Shown piece after piece: positions 53,302 through 63,500 of a stretch of DNA of 64,000 bases (positions are counted from its first letter, which is position 1; each line of letters begins with the position of its first letter). The notes under the pieces are model-generated. The model was not told the origin of the DNA. It worked only from the letters and a program-made list of their open reading frames with translations, and did not search any database. The DNA lies in contig PHCQ01000004.1 in assembly GCA_002840835.1 (NCBI GenBank), forward strand, positions 62,001-126,000, read 5' to 3'. Source of the stretch: Betaproteobacteria bacterium HGW-Betaproteobacteria-16 (GTDB taxonomy: Bacteria; Pseudomonadota; Gammaproteobacteria; Burkholderiales; Burkholderiaceae_C). Made by a program: the position numbers and the translations under genes.

Positions 53302-54198
53302 ATGCAAACCACGCTAAACGAAGCGCAAATTGAAGAAGTTCGCCAGGCATTGCTCGGCCCCGGTTCCGATGAACTGATCGATTTCATCGTGCGATTGAAT
53401 CTTTCTCTCCCAGCAGGTGAATTGTCGAAGACCGTCATGGAGGCCGCATCACGACTGGGATGGGCCACCTTCGATGCAAAACCTCAGCTGAGTCCACTGG
53501 GATGGCTGGTGGCAGACCCGCTCAGGGAGTACCGGATGTGGCTGGATCGGGATCGCCGCATTCATGGCGAAGGAGACAGTGCCCTGCTGGCACCAGAAAG
53601 CTACGCAGGAAAATCGGTGCTCGAGGTCGGATCGGGGTTCGGTTGCAACTTGTTGTCCCTCAGCCGAAGAACGCATGGGAAATTCGTAGGTGTCGAGCCG
53701 ATGGCAATCTACCGCCAGTTCACCCCATTGCTGGCCGAGCGCGAAGGCGTGGTCGCGCCCGAAGTGGTCGATGGAGCGGGAGAAGCACTGCCTTTTGCCG
53801 ACCGGCAGTTCGATATTGTCCTTTGTTATTCAGCCCATCAGTACATGGACATCTGCAAGGCACTACAGGAAATGGCCAGGGTCCTCAAGCCAGGAGGCCA
53901 GTTGCAAGTCATAGGCGGTTCGCTGGACTCCTACAGCTTGGGTCTCGGCCAAAACCTGATCAAACGCCCCTCCGCATCCCAGCTACTGAACGGCGCACGT
54001 ACGCTGATCAACACCTTTAGCTATCAGTGGCTGGGGCGGCGCATGCTTCTGCCGTCGTCGGCATTCGCCACCGCGGCGCCGATCTACCCCTCGCGCAAAG
54101 CCATGTACCGTTGGATCACCTCGACCGGATTGACCCTGCGTCCTGACCTGATTCAGCGGGTAGGTGTTGAAACCTGTTTCGTGGCAGACAAGTCCTGA
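53302..54198 (+). CDS. Class I SAM-dependent methyltransferase inside the arabinose-type operon
   Basis: Protein of 298 aa. The methyltransferase core lies at about 95-210: SAM site VLEVGSGFGCNLL (motif I), GVEPM, GEALPFADRQFDIVLCYSAHQYM and VLKPGGQLQVIGG. The N-terminal 95 residues are a separate helical part and the C-terminal part (about 215-298) is family-specific. The substrate is unknown. A position between the DprE2-like and UbiA-like genes suggests methylation of the sugar or of the polymer end, which could stop chain growth. Gaps are 41 bp before and 39 bp after. Confidence 0.85.
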   Translation: MQTTLNEAQIEEVRQALLGPGSDELIDFIVRLNLSLPAGELSKTVMEAASRLGWATFDAKPQLSPLGWLVADPLREYRMWLDRDRRIHGEGDSALLAPESYAGKSVLEVGSGFGCNLLSLSRRTHGKFVGVEPMAIYRQFTPLLAEREGVVAPEVVDGAGEALPFADRQFDIVLCYSAHQYMDICKALQEMARVLKPGGQLQVIGGSLDSYSLGLGQNLIKRPSASQLLNGARTLINTFSYQWLGRRMLLPSSAFATAAPIYPSRKAMYRWITSTGLTLRPDLIQRVGVETCFVADKS

Positions 54199-54237
54199 GC
54201 GCCGGCGCAGCTTCGGACCAACCTAGACCTTCCGCAC

Positions 54238-55710
54238 ATGGAAAACCGAAACCCTGCCCGTACAGATGCTTTGCCGTTCTGCGTCGATCTTGACGGCACG
54301 CTCATCCGCACCGATTTGACGTTTGAAAGTCTGCTTTCGGTATTGAAGCATGCACCGTGGACATTGTTTCTACTGCCCTTGTGGTTGCTCAGGGGAAAGA
54401 GCCATCTGAAGCATCAGCTGGCAAGGCGAGCACACCTGGACACCACGGTGCTGCCCTACAACCCAGCCGTCGTGGAACTGACCCGGGTAGCCAGGAACGC
54501 AGGTCGTACCACCGTTCTGGTCACGGGCAGCCACGAGCAGCTGGCCCAGCGGATCGCCGACGACCTGTCGCTGTTTGACAAGGTGCTGGCCACCCAAGCC
54601 GGCACCAACCTCATCGGCTCCAACAAGGCGCGCCGGCTGGATGAGGTGTTCGGGCAGGGCAACTATGAATACGTGGCCAATGCCCATGTGGATCTTGCCG
54701 TCTGGCGCAGTGCGGCAGCGGCCGTCACCGTGAATGCTCCCCGACGGGTTGTGCGTCAGGTGGTGGCCATGGGCAAGCCCCACAAAGATCTGCCAGCACC
54801 CGGCAACCCCCTGCGGGTCTGGTTGCGCGCCATCAGGATCCAGCAATGGGTCAAGAACTCGCTGCTGTTCATTCCCATTCTTACCGCCCACGAGGTGCTG
54901 AACCTGGAAGCGGTCGTCAATGGCCTCATCGCGTTTGTCTGCTTCGGGGCTTGCGCATCCGCCACCTACATCGTCAACGACCTGCTTGATCTTGACGCAG
55001 ATCGGCACCACCACAAGAAGAAGAACCGCCCCTTCGCTGCGGGAACGCTCAGTGTTCAATGGGGCATCGCCTCGATCGTTGGGCTGATGCTCACCAGTCT
55101 GCTGCTCGCGCTGGCATTGCCCTTGGGCTTCCAGTTGAGCCTGCTTGGCTACCTGGTGACCACCCTGCTTTATTCACTGTGGCTCAAGCGGGTGGCCAGT
55201 CTCGACGTGCTGGTCCTCGCAGGCCTGTACACGCTGCGGATCATTGCCGGCGGTTTCGCAACAGGCATCGAACTGTCCTTCTGGCTGCTGGCCTTTTCCA
55301 TGTTCATCTTCCTGTCCCTCGCCCTTGTCAAGCGCGTGGCGGAACTCGTGGAAGTGCGCAAGCGGGAAACCGTTGCAAAAGCCACCTTGGGCAAACTCCG
55401 AGGCCGCGAATACGACACGGAAGACATCCCGGTGCTGCAGAGCCTGGGTACAAGCAGCGGCTACCTGGCCGTTCTGGTGCTCGCGCTCTACATCCACAGT
55501 ACGGAGGTGTTCGAGCTGTACCGCCAACCCGAAATACTCTGGTTGATTGCGCCATTGCTGCTGTTGTGGGTCACCCGCCTCTGGGTCGTGACAGCTCGCG
55601 GCTACATGGACGAAGATCCCATTTTTTATGCAGTCAAGGACCCTGAAACCTGGGCCACCGCGATGGCCGTCGTCCTGATCATGCTGGCAGCAACTTTTTT
55701 GCCCCTCTGA
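54238..55710 (+). CDS. HAD phosphatase-UbiA prenyltransferase fusion (decaprenyl-phosphate phosphoribosyltransferase type)
   Basis: Two-domain protein of 490 aa. The N-terminal HAD-like domain (about 10-175) has FCVDLDGTLIRTD (D17, D19), LVTGSHEQL and NKARR, while its last acidic motif reads YVANAHVDLAVW, with Asn 148 where HAD enzymes usually keep Asp. The UbiA domain (about 195-490) has IRIQQWVKNSLLFIPILTA and NDLLDLDADRHHHKKKNRP. These are the motifs of the enzyme that joins PRPP to polyprenyl phosphate to give 5-phosphoribosyl-1-phosphoryl-polyprenol. The fused phosphatase would then remove the 5-phosphate. Together with the DprE1- and DprE2-like proteins this completes the route to polyprenyl-phosphoryl-arabinose. 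About eight membrane helices in the UbiA part. Confidence 0.88.
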   Translation: MENRNPARTDALPFCVDLDGTLIRTDLTFESLLSVLKHAPWTLFLLPLWLLRGKSHLKHQLARRAHLDTTVLPYNPAVVELTRVARNAGRTTVLVTGSHEQLAQRIADDLSLFDKVLATQAGTNLIGSNKARRLDEVFGQGNYEYVANAHVDLAVWRSAAAAVTVNAPRRVVRQVVAMGKPHKDLPAPGNPLRVWLRAIRIQQWVKNSLLFIPILTAHEVLNLEAVVNGLIAFVCFGACASATYIVNDLLDLDADRHHHKKKNRPFAAGTLSVQWGIASIVGLMLTSLLLALALPLGFQLSLLGYLVTTLLYSLWLKRVASLDVLVLAGLYTLRIIAGGFATGIELSFWLLAFSMFIFLSLALVKRVAELVEVRKRETVAKATLGKLRGREYDTEDIPVLQSLGTSSGYLAVLVLALYIHSTEVFELYRQPEILWLIAPLLLLWVTRLWVVTARGYMDEDPIFYAVKDPETWATAMAVVLIMLAATFLPL

Positions 55711-55743
55711 CTGCCCACAGACCGCTGACCGTCCACAAAAAAA

Positions 55744-56499
55744 ATGAATCCATCCACCCCGCCTTCAGTCTGTACGATCTGCGGTCTGCCGGTTGTTCTT
55801 GCCAGCCTGCACGAAACGCTCGATGACCTGCTGGGACGCATTGCTCGCGGCGAGGGCGCATGGTTGTTGACCCTCAACACCGAGATGCTGGCCCGAAGTG
55901 CCAGAGACCCGGACTACCGCAAGCTGATGACCCAGGCCGACATCATCACCGCTGATGGCATGCCGCTGGTCTGGGCCTCGCGGTTCAAGCGCACAGGCCA
56001 GGGCATTGCGGGAAGAACGACGGGTGTTGACCTGGTCGACGCCTACCTGAGACTTCCGCAGGTGCCCCCTTACGCCATCATTGGCGGCCTCGACCCCATG
56101 GCCACCCTGGCACTGTATGAACCCGCCGCCAGGGAAGCCTGCCGCTACTTGTTCGATGGCAAGGTCGATCTCAGTGAGGCGCAGCTGGATCAGTTTGCCA
56201 GCGCCTTGAGTGAGCAGGAGGTGCGAACCGTCTTCATCGCGCTGGGTGTCCCCAAACAGGACCGTCTCGCATTGCAATTGCGCGCCAGATTGCCTCATCT
56301 GGTACTCATGGGCATTGGCGGAACCTTTGAGATCCTTGGACCCAACGGCGGCCGGGCGCCCGGTTGGATGCGCAGTGCCGGACTGGAGTGGCTTTACCGG
56401 CTGGCCAAGGAACCCGGCCGCCTCTGGAAGCGCTATCTGCTCAGCTATCCCGCCGGGATCGGGATGCTTCTCAAAGACTGTCTGAAAGCACGTCCCTGA
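55744..56499 (+). CDS. WecB/TagA/CpsF family glycosyltransferase
   Basis: GT26 enzyme of 251 aa. Family motifs: LLTLNTEMLARSARD, ITADGMPLVWASR, RTTGVDLVDAYL and the end block GIGGTFEILGPNGGRAPGWMRSAGLEWLYRL. These enzymes add a second sugar (often ManNAc, ManNAcA or glucose) to a lipid-linked first sugar on the inner face of the inner membrane. No initiating phospho-sugar transferase is in the window. The start ATG at 55744 follows a run of A residues and has no strong ribosome-binding site. It lies 33 bp after the UbiA fusion gene. The approximately 116 bp after it contain a 12-bp palindrome AAAGGCGCCTTT (56514-56525). Confidence 0.88.
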   Translation: MNPSTPPSVCTICGLPVVLASLHETLDDLLGRIARGEGAWLLTLNTEMLARSARDPDYRKLMTQADIITADGMPLVWASRFKRTGQGIAGRTTGVDLVDAYLRLPQVPPYAIIGGLDPMATLALYEPAAREACRYLFDGKVDLSEAQLDQFASALSEQEVRTVFIALGVPKQDRLALQLRARLPHLVLMGIGGTFEILGPNGGRAPGWMRSAGLEWLYRLAKEPGRLWKRYLLSYPAGIGMLLKDCLKARP

Positions 56500-56615
56500 C
56501 AGCACAGCCGGAAAAAGGCGCCTTTGTTGGCGCATGGGGCATGGGGTAGACTGCCTGTCCGGATCATCAACCTGGCAAATACGGCGAGCTCGGCAAGTGA
56601 GTGCAGGGCCGTCCG

Positions 56616-57509
56616 ATGAACGCCTTTGTGGCGCGGAAACGGAAGAGCGTGTACGAATCGTTTTACGGCCTGACCGAGAAGCCTTTCTCCATTCAGCCAG
56701 ATCCGGACTTCCTGTTCATGAGCCAGCGCCATGCGCAGGCTTACAGCATGCTGGAGTATGGAATGGTGAGCCGGGCAGGCTTCACCGTGATCTGTGGCGA
56801 CATCGGGTGCGGGAAGACGACGCTGGTGCGCCGCCTGCTCAACAAACTGGGCGAAGAAGTCCGTGTCGGGCTGGTCACCAACACCCATCAGGACATGGGC
56901 AACCTGCTGGAATGGATCATGCTGGCCTACGGGCTTCCGTTCGAAGGCAAATCACAGGTCAGCCAATACGATGCGTTCCAGCAATTTCTGATTGCCGAGT
57001 ACGGCATGGGCCACCGGGTGGTGCTCATCATTGACGAAGCGCAAAACCTCAGTGTGTCTGCGCTGGAATACTTGCGCATGCTCTCCAACATCAACGCCGA
57101 CAAGGACCAGCTGCTTCAGATGATTCTGGTGGGCCAGCCGCAGTTGCGAGACAACCTCAAGCGTCCGGAACTCACGCAGTTTGCCCAGCGGGTGGCGGTG
57201 GACTATTTCATTCCGCCATTGGGCACGGTGGAAGTGGCGGACTACATCGAACACCGGCTTCGCGTGGCCGGGCGCGACCGCAAGCTTTTCAGCCCGTTGG
57301 CGATGGCCAAGATCGGCAAGGCCGCGCAGGGCGTTCCCCGCAACATCAACACGCTTTGCGACATGGCCCTGGTCTATGGCTATGCCTACGAGGCCCGTGT
57401 CATCGACGTGCACATCATTGACGAGGTGCTGCACGATCGTTCCCAATTCGGTGTCCTGGGGGATCAACCACCCACAAAAGCGGGGGAAAGTTTGCCTGGT
57501 CGTGAATAA
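56616..57509 (+). CDS. ExeA-like AAA ATPase of the exosortase-A-associated type
   Basis: ATPase of about 297 aa. The N-terminal block VYESFYGLTEKPFSIQPDPDFLF opens the ExeA/TIGR03015-like family. Walker A is GDIGCGKTTLV and Walker B is VLIIDEAQNLS; sensor and arginine regions follow in RMLSNINADKDQLLQMILVGQP. Members occur in exopolysaccharide loci that also encode exosortase A, with an unknown role. Three starts are possible: GTG 56601, ATG 56616, and GTG 56649, which gives VYESFYG directly and has GGAAG a few bases before it. Homologues often start at that last position, so the protein may be 11 residues shorter than annotated. Confidence 0.85.
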   Translation: MNAFVARKRKSVYESFYGLTEKPFSIQPDPDFLFMSQRHAQAYSMLEYGMVSRAGFTVICGDIGCGKTTLVRRLLNKLGEEVRVGLVTNTHQDMGNLLEWIMLAYGLPFEGKSQVSQYDAFQQFLIAEYGMGHRVVLIIDEAQNLSVSALEYLRMLSNINADKDQLLQMILVGQPQLRDNLKRPELTQFAQRVAVDYFIPPLGTVEVADYIEHRLRVAGRDRKLFSPLAMAKIGKAAQGVPRNINTLCDMALVYGYAYEARVIDVHIIDEVLHDRSQFGVLGDQPPTKAGESLPGRE

Positions 57510-57539
57510 TTTGTCAGTCTAATGTTCTATTCCTGACGC

Positions 57540-57592
57540 GATAATGGCGGTTTAACGGGGGGAGCCATGTGGCAGGAATCACTGAGGTCGGT
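57540..57592 (+). promoter_or_regulatory. Leader of the polyketide synthase gene with a possible overlapping 9-codon ORF
   Basis: GATAAT (57540-57545) resembles a -10 element but lacks a -35 at correct spacing. A strong GGGGGGAG (57557-57564) precedes ATG 57567, which opens a 9-codon frame ending TGA at 57594-57596. That stop overlaps the GTG at 57593 of the synthase as GTGA. A separate GAGG (57584-57587) stands 5 bases before this GTG. Confidence 0.4.
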
Positions 57593-60500
57593 GTGACAAC
57601 GCAATCAACTTCAACCAACGACATTGCCATTGTCGGCATCGCTGCCCACCTTCCTGGCGCCACTCATCCACAGGCTTACTGGAACAACCTGCGGGAGGGC
57701 ATTGAGTCCATCCGGCGACTGAGCGAAGCCGAGTTGCTCGCAGCTGGCGAGAGCCCCGAGCGCACGCGGCACCGCAACTACGTCCCCGCCGCTGCGGTGC
57801 TCGATGGATTTGAGCAGTTCGACGCCGATTTCTTCGGGTTCAGCCCCAAGGAAGCGGCCATCATGGACCCCCAGCACCGCCAGTTCCTGGAGGTAGCCTG
57901 GGAGGCGCTGGAGAGTGCGGGGCATCCGCCCGAATCTTTCCCGGGCGCCATCGCCGTCTACGCCGGCTGCGGCATGGGCAGCTACTTCTACTTCAACATC
58001 TGCTCCAACCCGGACCTGGTGGCCAGCACCGGCATGTTCCTGTTGCGCCACACTGGCAACGACAAGGACTTTCTCTCGACCCGGGTCAGCCACATCTTTG
58101 ACCTCAAAGGCCCCAGCGTCAACATCCAGACCGCCTGCTCCACGTCACTGGTGGCCGTGCACTACGCCTGCCAGTCGCTGTTGAGCGGCGAGTGCGACAT
58201 GGCCCTGGCCGGCGGGGTGACGATCGAGCTGCCGCACGCGCGCGGCTACATCTTCCAGGAAGGCGAAATCCTCTCACCCGACGGCCACTGCCACGCTTTT
58301 GACCACCGCGCCCAGGGCACGGTGTTCGGTTCGGGCGCGGGCGCGGTGGTACTCCGCCGGCTGGAAGATGCTCTCAAGGACGGCGACCACATCTGGGCCG
58401 TCATCAAGGGCACGGCGGTCAACAACGATGGTGCGGCCAAGGCCGGCTACCTGGCTCCCAGCGTGGACGGGCAGGCCAAGGCCATCGCGGAAGCGCAGGC
58501 CGTGTCTGGCGTGTCGGCCGACACCATCGACTATGTGGAATGCCACGGCACTGGCACCTTCCTCGGCGACCCAATCGAAGTGGCCGCACTGACCCAGGCG
58601 TTCCAGGAAACCACGTCCGAAACCGGTTTCTGCCGCATCGGATCGGTCAAGACCAACATCGGCCACACCGATACGGCGGCTGGCGTGGCAAGCCTGATCA
58701 AGGTGGCGCTGGCGCTCAAGCACCGGGAGCTGCCGCCGAGCCTGGGCTACGAGCGGCCCAATCCGTCGATCGACTTTGATGGAAGCCCGTTCCAGGTCAA
58801 CCACACCCTGACCCCGTGGGTCTCGCACAAAGGGCCACGCCGCGCGGGTGTGAATTCACTGGGTGTGGGCGGCACCAATGCCCACGCCGTGCTGGAAGAA
58901 GCGCCCGAAGCCGCACCCAGCGAGCCGTCGGACTGGCCGTTCCAGCTGCTGGTGGTGTCAGGCCGCTCGCGTGCGGCGGTGGACGCGAACGCCAAGGCCC
59001 TGGCGGCGCACCTGCGCGCCCATCCCGAACAGCCCCTGGCCGACGTGGCCTTCACGCTCAAAGAGGGTCGCCGCGCTTTTGAACACCGGCGCGTGCTGGT
59101 GGCCGAAACCCACGAAGAAGCCGCCACCCTGCTGGAAGGCACCGACACCCGCCGGGTGTTCACCCACAGCCACCTGGGCGACAACCCCGAAGTGGTGTTC
59201 ATGTTTCCGGGCGGCGGTGCCCAATACGCCGGCATGGCGCGCGAGCTCTACGCCACCGAACCGGTGTTCCAGGACTGGATGGACCAGGGCCTGGCCGTGC
59301 TGCAGCGCCAGCTGGACTACGACATCCGCGCACTGTGGCTGCCCGAACCCGGCCAGCACGATCAGGCGGTAGAGAAGCTCAAGCGCCCTTCGGTGCAGCT
59401 GCCGCTGATCATGATCGTGGAGTACGCGCTGGCTCAGCTGTGGATGTCCTGGGGCTTGAAGCCCGCTGCCCTGGTGGGCCACAGCATGGGCGAGAACACC
59501 GCTGCCTGCCTGGCCGGCGTGATGTCGTTTGAAGACTGCATCGGGCTGGTGCTGCTTCGCGGCCAGTTGTTCGACACCGTGCCCGTGGGCGGCATGCTCA
59601 GCGTGCCGCTGCCTGCCGCCGAGGTGCGCGGCCTGCTGGGCAGTGAGCTGGACATGGCCAGCGTGAACGCGCCCGAGCTCTGCGTGGTCTCCGGCCCGCA
59701 GCACGCGCTGGACGCACTGGAAGCTACGTTGCGCGCGCGTGAGGTCGAGCCCCAGCGTGTCCAGATCGACATTGCCGCGCACTCGCGCATGCTTGAGCCC
59801 ATTCTGGGCCGTTTCGAAGCCTACCTGCGCAGCATCCGCCTGAGTGCGCCCAAGCTGACCATCATCTCCAACCGAGACGCTCAGCCGCTGAGTGCGGCGC
59901 AGGCCACCGATCCGCTGTACTGGGTCGCCCACCTGCGCAACACCGTGCAATTTGCCGACTGCCTGGCCACGCTGAAGAAGGCGGGAGACCGGGTGTATCT
60001 GGAAGTCGGCCCGGGCAAGGCCCTGGGGTCGCTCGCCCAGGCCAATGGCGTGCCATCGGGCCAGGTCATCAATTCATTGCGCCATGCCGACCATGCCATC
60101 GCCGACGACGTGTGGTTCCTCGGTACGCTGGGCCGGTTGTGGGCCTCCGGCGTGAAGGTGGACTGGGAGCCGATATGGGGCGAGGCGCGTCGCCACCGCG
60201 TGCCACTGCCCACCTACGCCTTCCAGCGCAAGCCGTATTTCATCGAACCCGGTGAAGCCCGCCATGCCGCGACTGAGCCCGTGCAACTGGTACGCACCGA
60301 CGACGTGAGCCAGTGGGGCTACCAGCCTCGCTGGCGGCCACGCCAGGCCGATGTGGAGATCGATGTCACACAAGACCTGGCCACGACCACACCACAGAAC
60401 TGGCTGGTGTTCATGGACGATGCGGGCCTTGCGGACAATCTGGTCCACCGGCTGCGCCATGCCGGCCACCCTGTGACGGTGGTGCGTGCAGGCGACATGT

Positions 60501-63500
60501 TCGCCCGCGTGAGCGAGCTCGAATATGTGCTGGCGCCGGAACGCGGCCGCGAGGGTTACGACGATCTGGTGCGCGACCTGGTGGCCACGGGCCACACGCC
60601 GCAACAGATCGTTCACGCCTGGCTGGTCACACGGGAAGAGCGCTTTCGCCCAGGCAGCAGCTTCTTCCATCGCAACATCGAGCAGGGCTTCTTCAGCCTG
60701 CTGTTTCTGGCCCAGGCCATGGCCGGTGAGAACCTGCCCAAACCCATGCACCTGACGGTGCTGAGCACCGGCGCCGCGCGCGTGCGCGACGAGGCCTTGC
60801 CCTACCCCGAAAAAGCCACGGCCATGGGGCCTGCCCGCGTGGCGCCTCGCGAGTTGCCCGGGCTCACCTGCTCCGTGATTGACGTGGTCCTGCCCACCCT
60901 GGAGAAAGGCTGGCGCAGCAAACCGGATGCGGGTGCACTGAACGCTTTGGCAGAGCGCGTGCTCGAAGACCTGTTCGCCACACCGAACAACCGGGTGGTC
61001 GCCCTGCGGGCCGACAAACGATTTGAACTGGGCCACGCACCGCTGCCGCTGGCGCCGACGGAGGGTCTGCCCGGCATCCGTGATCGCTGCGTCTGTCTGC
61101 TCACCGGTGGCCTGGGGGGTATCGGCCTGACCCTGGCCGAGCGCCTGGCGCGCGAAAAACACGCCCGCCTGGTGCTGCTGGCGCGCCAGGCCCTTCCCGC
61201 ACCGGATACCTGGGACGCCCTGCTTCGCAAAGGCGACCCCCTGGACCCGGTGGTGCAGCGCATCCTGGCCGTTCGCCGCCTCGAAGGTCTGGGCGCTGAA
61301 GTGATGGTGATTGCCGCCGACGTGTGCAACGTGAAAGACATGCAGGCGGCCGCCGAACAGGCACGCAACCGCTTCGGGCGCATCGACGTGGTGATTCATG
61401 CGGCTGGCGTGGTGGACGATGGACCGCTGCTGACCAAGACCTCGGGCGGTGTCGAGGAAGTGTTTGCACCCAAGGTGCATGGCGTGCAGATCCTGCACGA
61501 GCTTTTCCCCGACGGCAGCATCGACCGGCTGGTGCTGTTCTCATCCACCAGCACCATCACCGCGCCCGCGGGCCAGGTGGACTACGTAGCGGCCAACGAA
61601 TACCTCAACGCCTACGCCCGCAGCCGCGCAGGGGGCCGCACCCAGGTGCTGGCGATTGACTGGGGCATCTGGAACGAGGTGGGCATGGCGGCCAGGGCCA
61701 TGGCCAGCCGCCTGGGTGAAGGCGCTCCGCCGCCACGCCACCCGGCGGGCAGTCCGCTACTGGATGAAGCCACCTTCGATGCCGCCGGTCACCGGCTGTT
61801 CACCGCCCACTGGCGTACCGCTGATCGCTGGATTCTGGATGGCCACCGCACCGCCTCTGGCCAGGCGCTGCTGCCCGGCACCGGTTACCTGGAACTCGCA
61901 GCGGAAGCGCTGCGCGGCAATGGCGAGACCGGACCGTTTGCCATCAACGACCTGTACTTTTTCCGCCCGCTGGAAGTCAACGACGACCAGACCCGCGAAG
62001 TGCGCGTGAAACTCGAGCGCAGCGAGGAAGGCTACAACCTCGAAGTGCGAAGCGACGTGCTGTTCGAAGGTCGCAAAGGCTTCCAGCTCAATGCCCAGGC
62101 CAGTCTGGTGCCGGGCGAACTGGACCAGGCTCCGCGCATCGACGCCGCAGCGCTGCTGGCACGCTGTCCGGACCACCGCGACGAAGACACCAGCGGCCTG
62201 CGATCGCCACAGGAAGCGCACCTGAGCTTCGGCCAGCGCTGGCGCGTGCTGCAATCGGTGGCTTACGGCGATGGCGAGGGCATCGCCCGCCTGCAACTGC
62301 CCAGCCCTTTTGAAGCCGATCTCACGGCCGGGTACCTGCTGCACCCGGCGCTGCTGGACCTGGCCACGGGCTGGGCCATGCGACTGATCACCGGTTACGC
62401 CCCTGACCATCTGTGGGTGCCGGTGTCCTATCGCTCGGTGAAAGTCCACCGGCCACTTCCGGCCTGCGTGTGGAGCTGGGTCCGCAATGCGCAGGACAAC
62501 CGCGCGGATGCACCGTTTGCGGTGTTCGACGTGACGCTGTTCGACGCGCAAGGTGAAGTCTGTGTGGAGGTGCAGGGCTTCTCTATCAAGCGCCTTCAGG
62601 AGGGCGGGTTTTCATCGTCGGTCAGCCGCCTCGACGCACGTGAGCTGGTCTTTGACGAACCCGCGCCTGGTGGCACACACGCCAAACTCTCCCAGGCGGA
62701 AGAGCAACTGCAATACAACATGTCGCAAGGCATTCTGCCGCCCGAAGGCGCTGACGCCTTCGGGCGCGCGCTGGCCACGGGCTTGCCACAGGTGGTGATC
62801 ACGTCCATGAACCTGGACGCGCTGGTGCGCCAGGCTGGCGAGGCGATGGCCGCCGAAGCAAGCTCGGGGCAGAAGTTCCAGCGCCCCGATCTGGACAGCG
62901 ACTATGTGGAGCCCCGCAACGACGTGGAACGCACGCTGGTGGGTTTCTGGGAGGAGCTGCTCGGCGTGGATCAGGTGGGTGTGCAAGACAGCTTCTTCGA
63001 TCTGGGGGGTCACTCCTTGATCGCCGTGCGCCTGTTCGCCATGGTGAAGAAGGCCTATCGGGTCGAGTTCCCGATCTCGGTGCTGTTCGAGGCCCCCACC
63101 ATTTCGCTGTGTGCCGACATGATCCGCGAGCGCATCGGTGACACCGGCGCCGATACCGGCAGCAGCCCGGACACCCCCGGCGCCGTTGCAGCCGCCCCCA
63201 AGCGCCGCTTCACCCACCTGGTGGCCATGCACGACGGCGAGGGCGGTGAACGCACCCCGTTCTTCCTGGTGGCCGGCATGTTCGGCAACGTGCTCAATCT
63301 GCGGCACCTGGCACGGCTCATCGGTGTGGGCCGGCCTTTCTATGGCTTGCAAGCGCGTGGCCTGTATGGCGACCAGGCGCCGCACGAGACCTTGGTCGAG
63401 GCGGCCACCGACTACATCCTCGAAATGCGCCAGGTTCAGCCCCATGGGCCGTACCTGCTGGGCGGCTTTTCGGGTGGCGGCATCACGGCGTACGAGATCG

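Noticed and set aside
57511..57545. Sigma-70 promoter TTGTCA / GATAAT before the polyketide synthase
   Set aside because: The spacing is about 23 bp, too long for a standard promoter. Only the -10-like element was kept, at low confidence.
60074..61498. 474-aa minus-strand frame inside the polyketide synthase
   Set aside because: Shadow frame; the plus strand carries continuous synthase domains with intact active sites.
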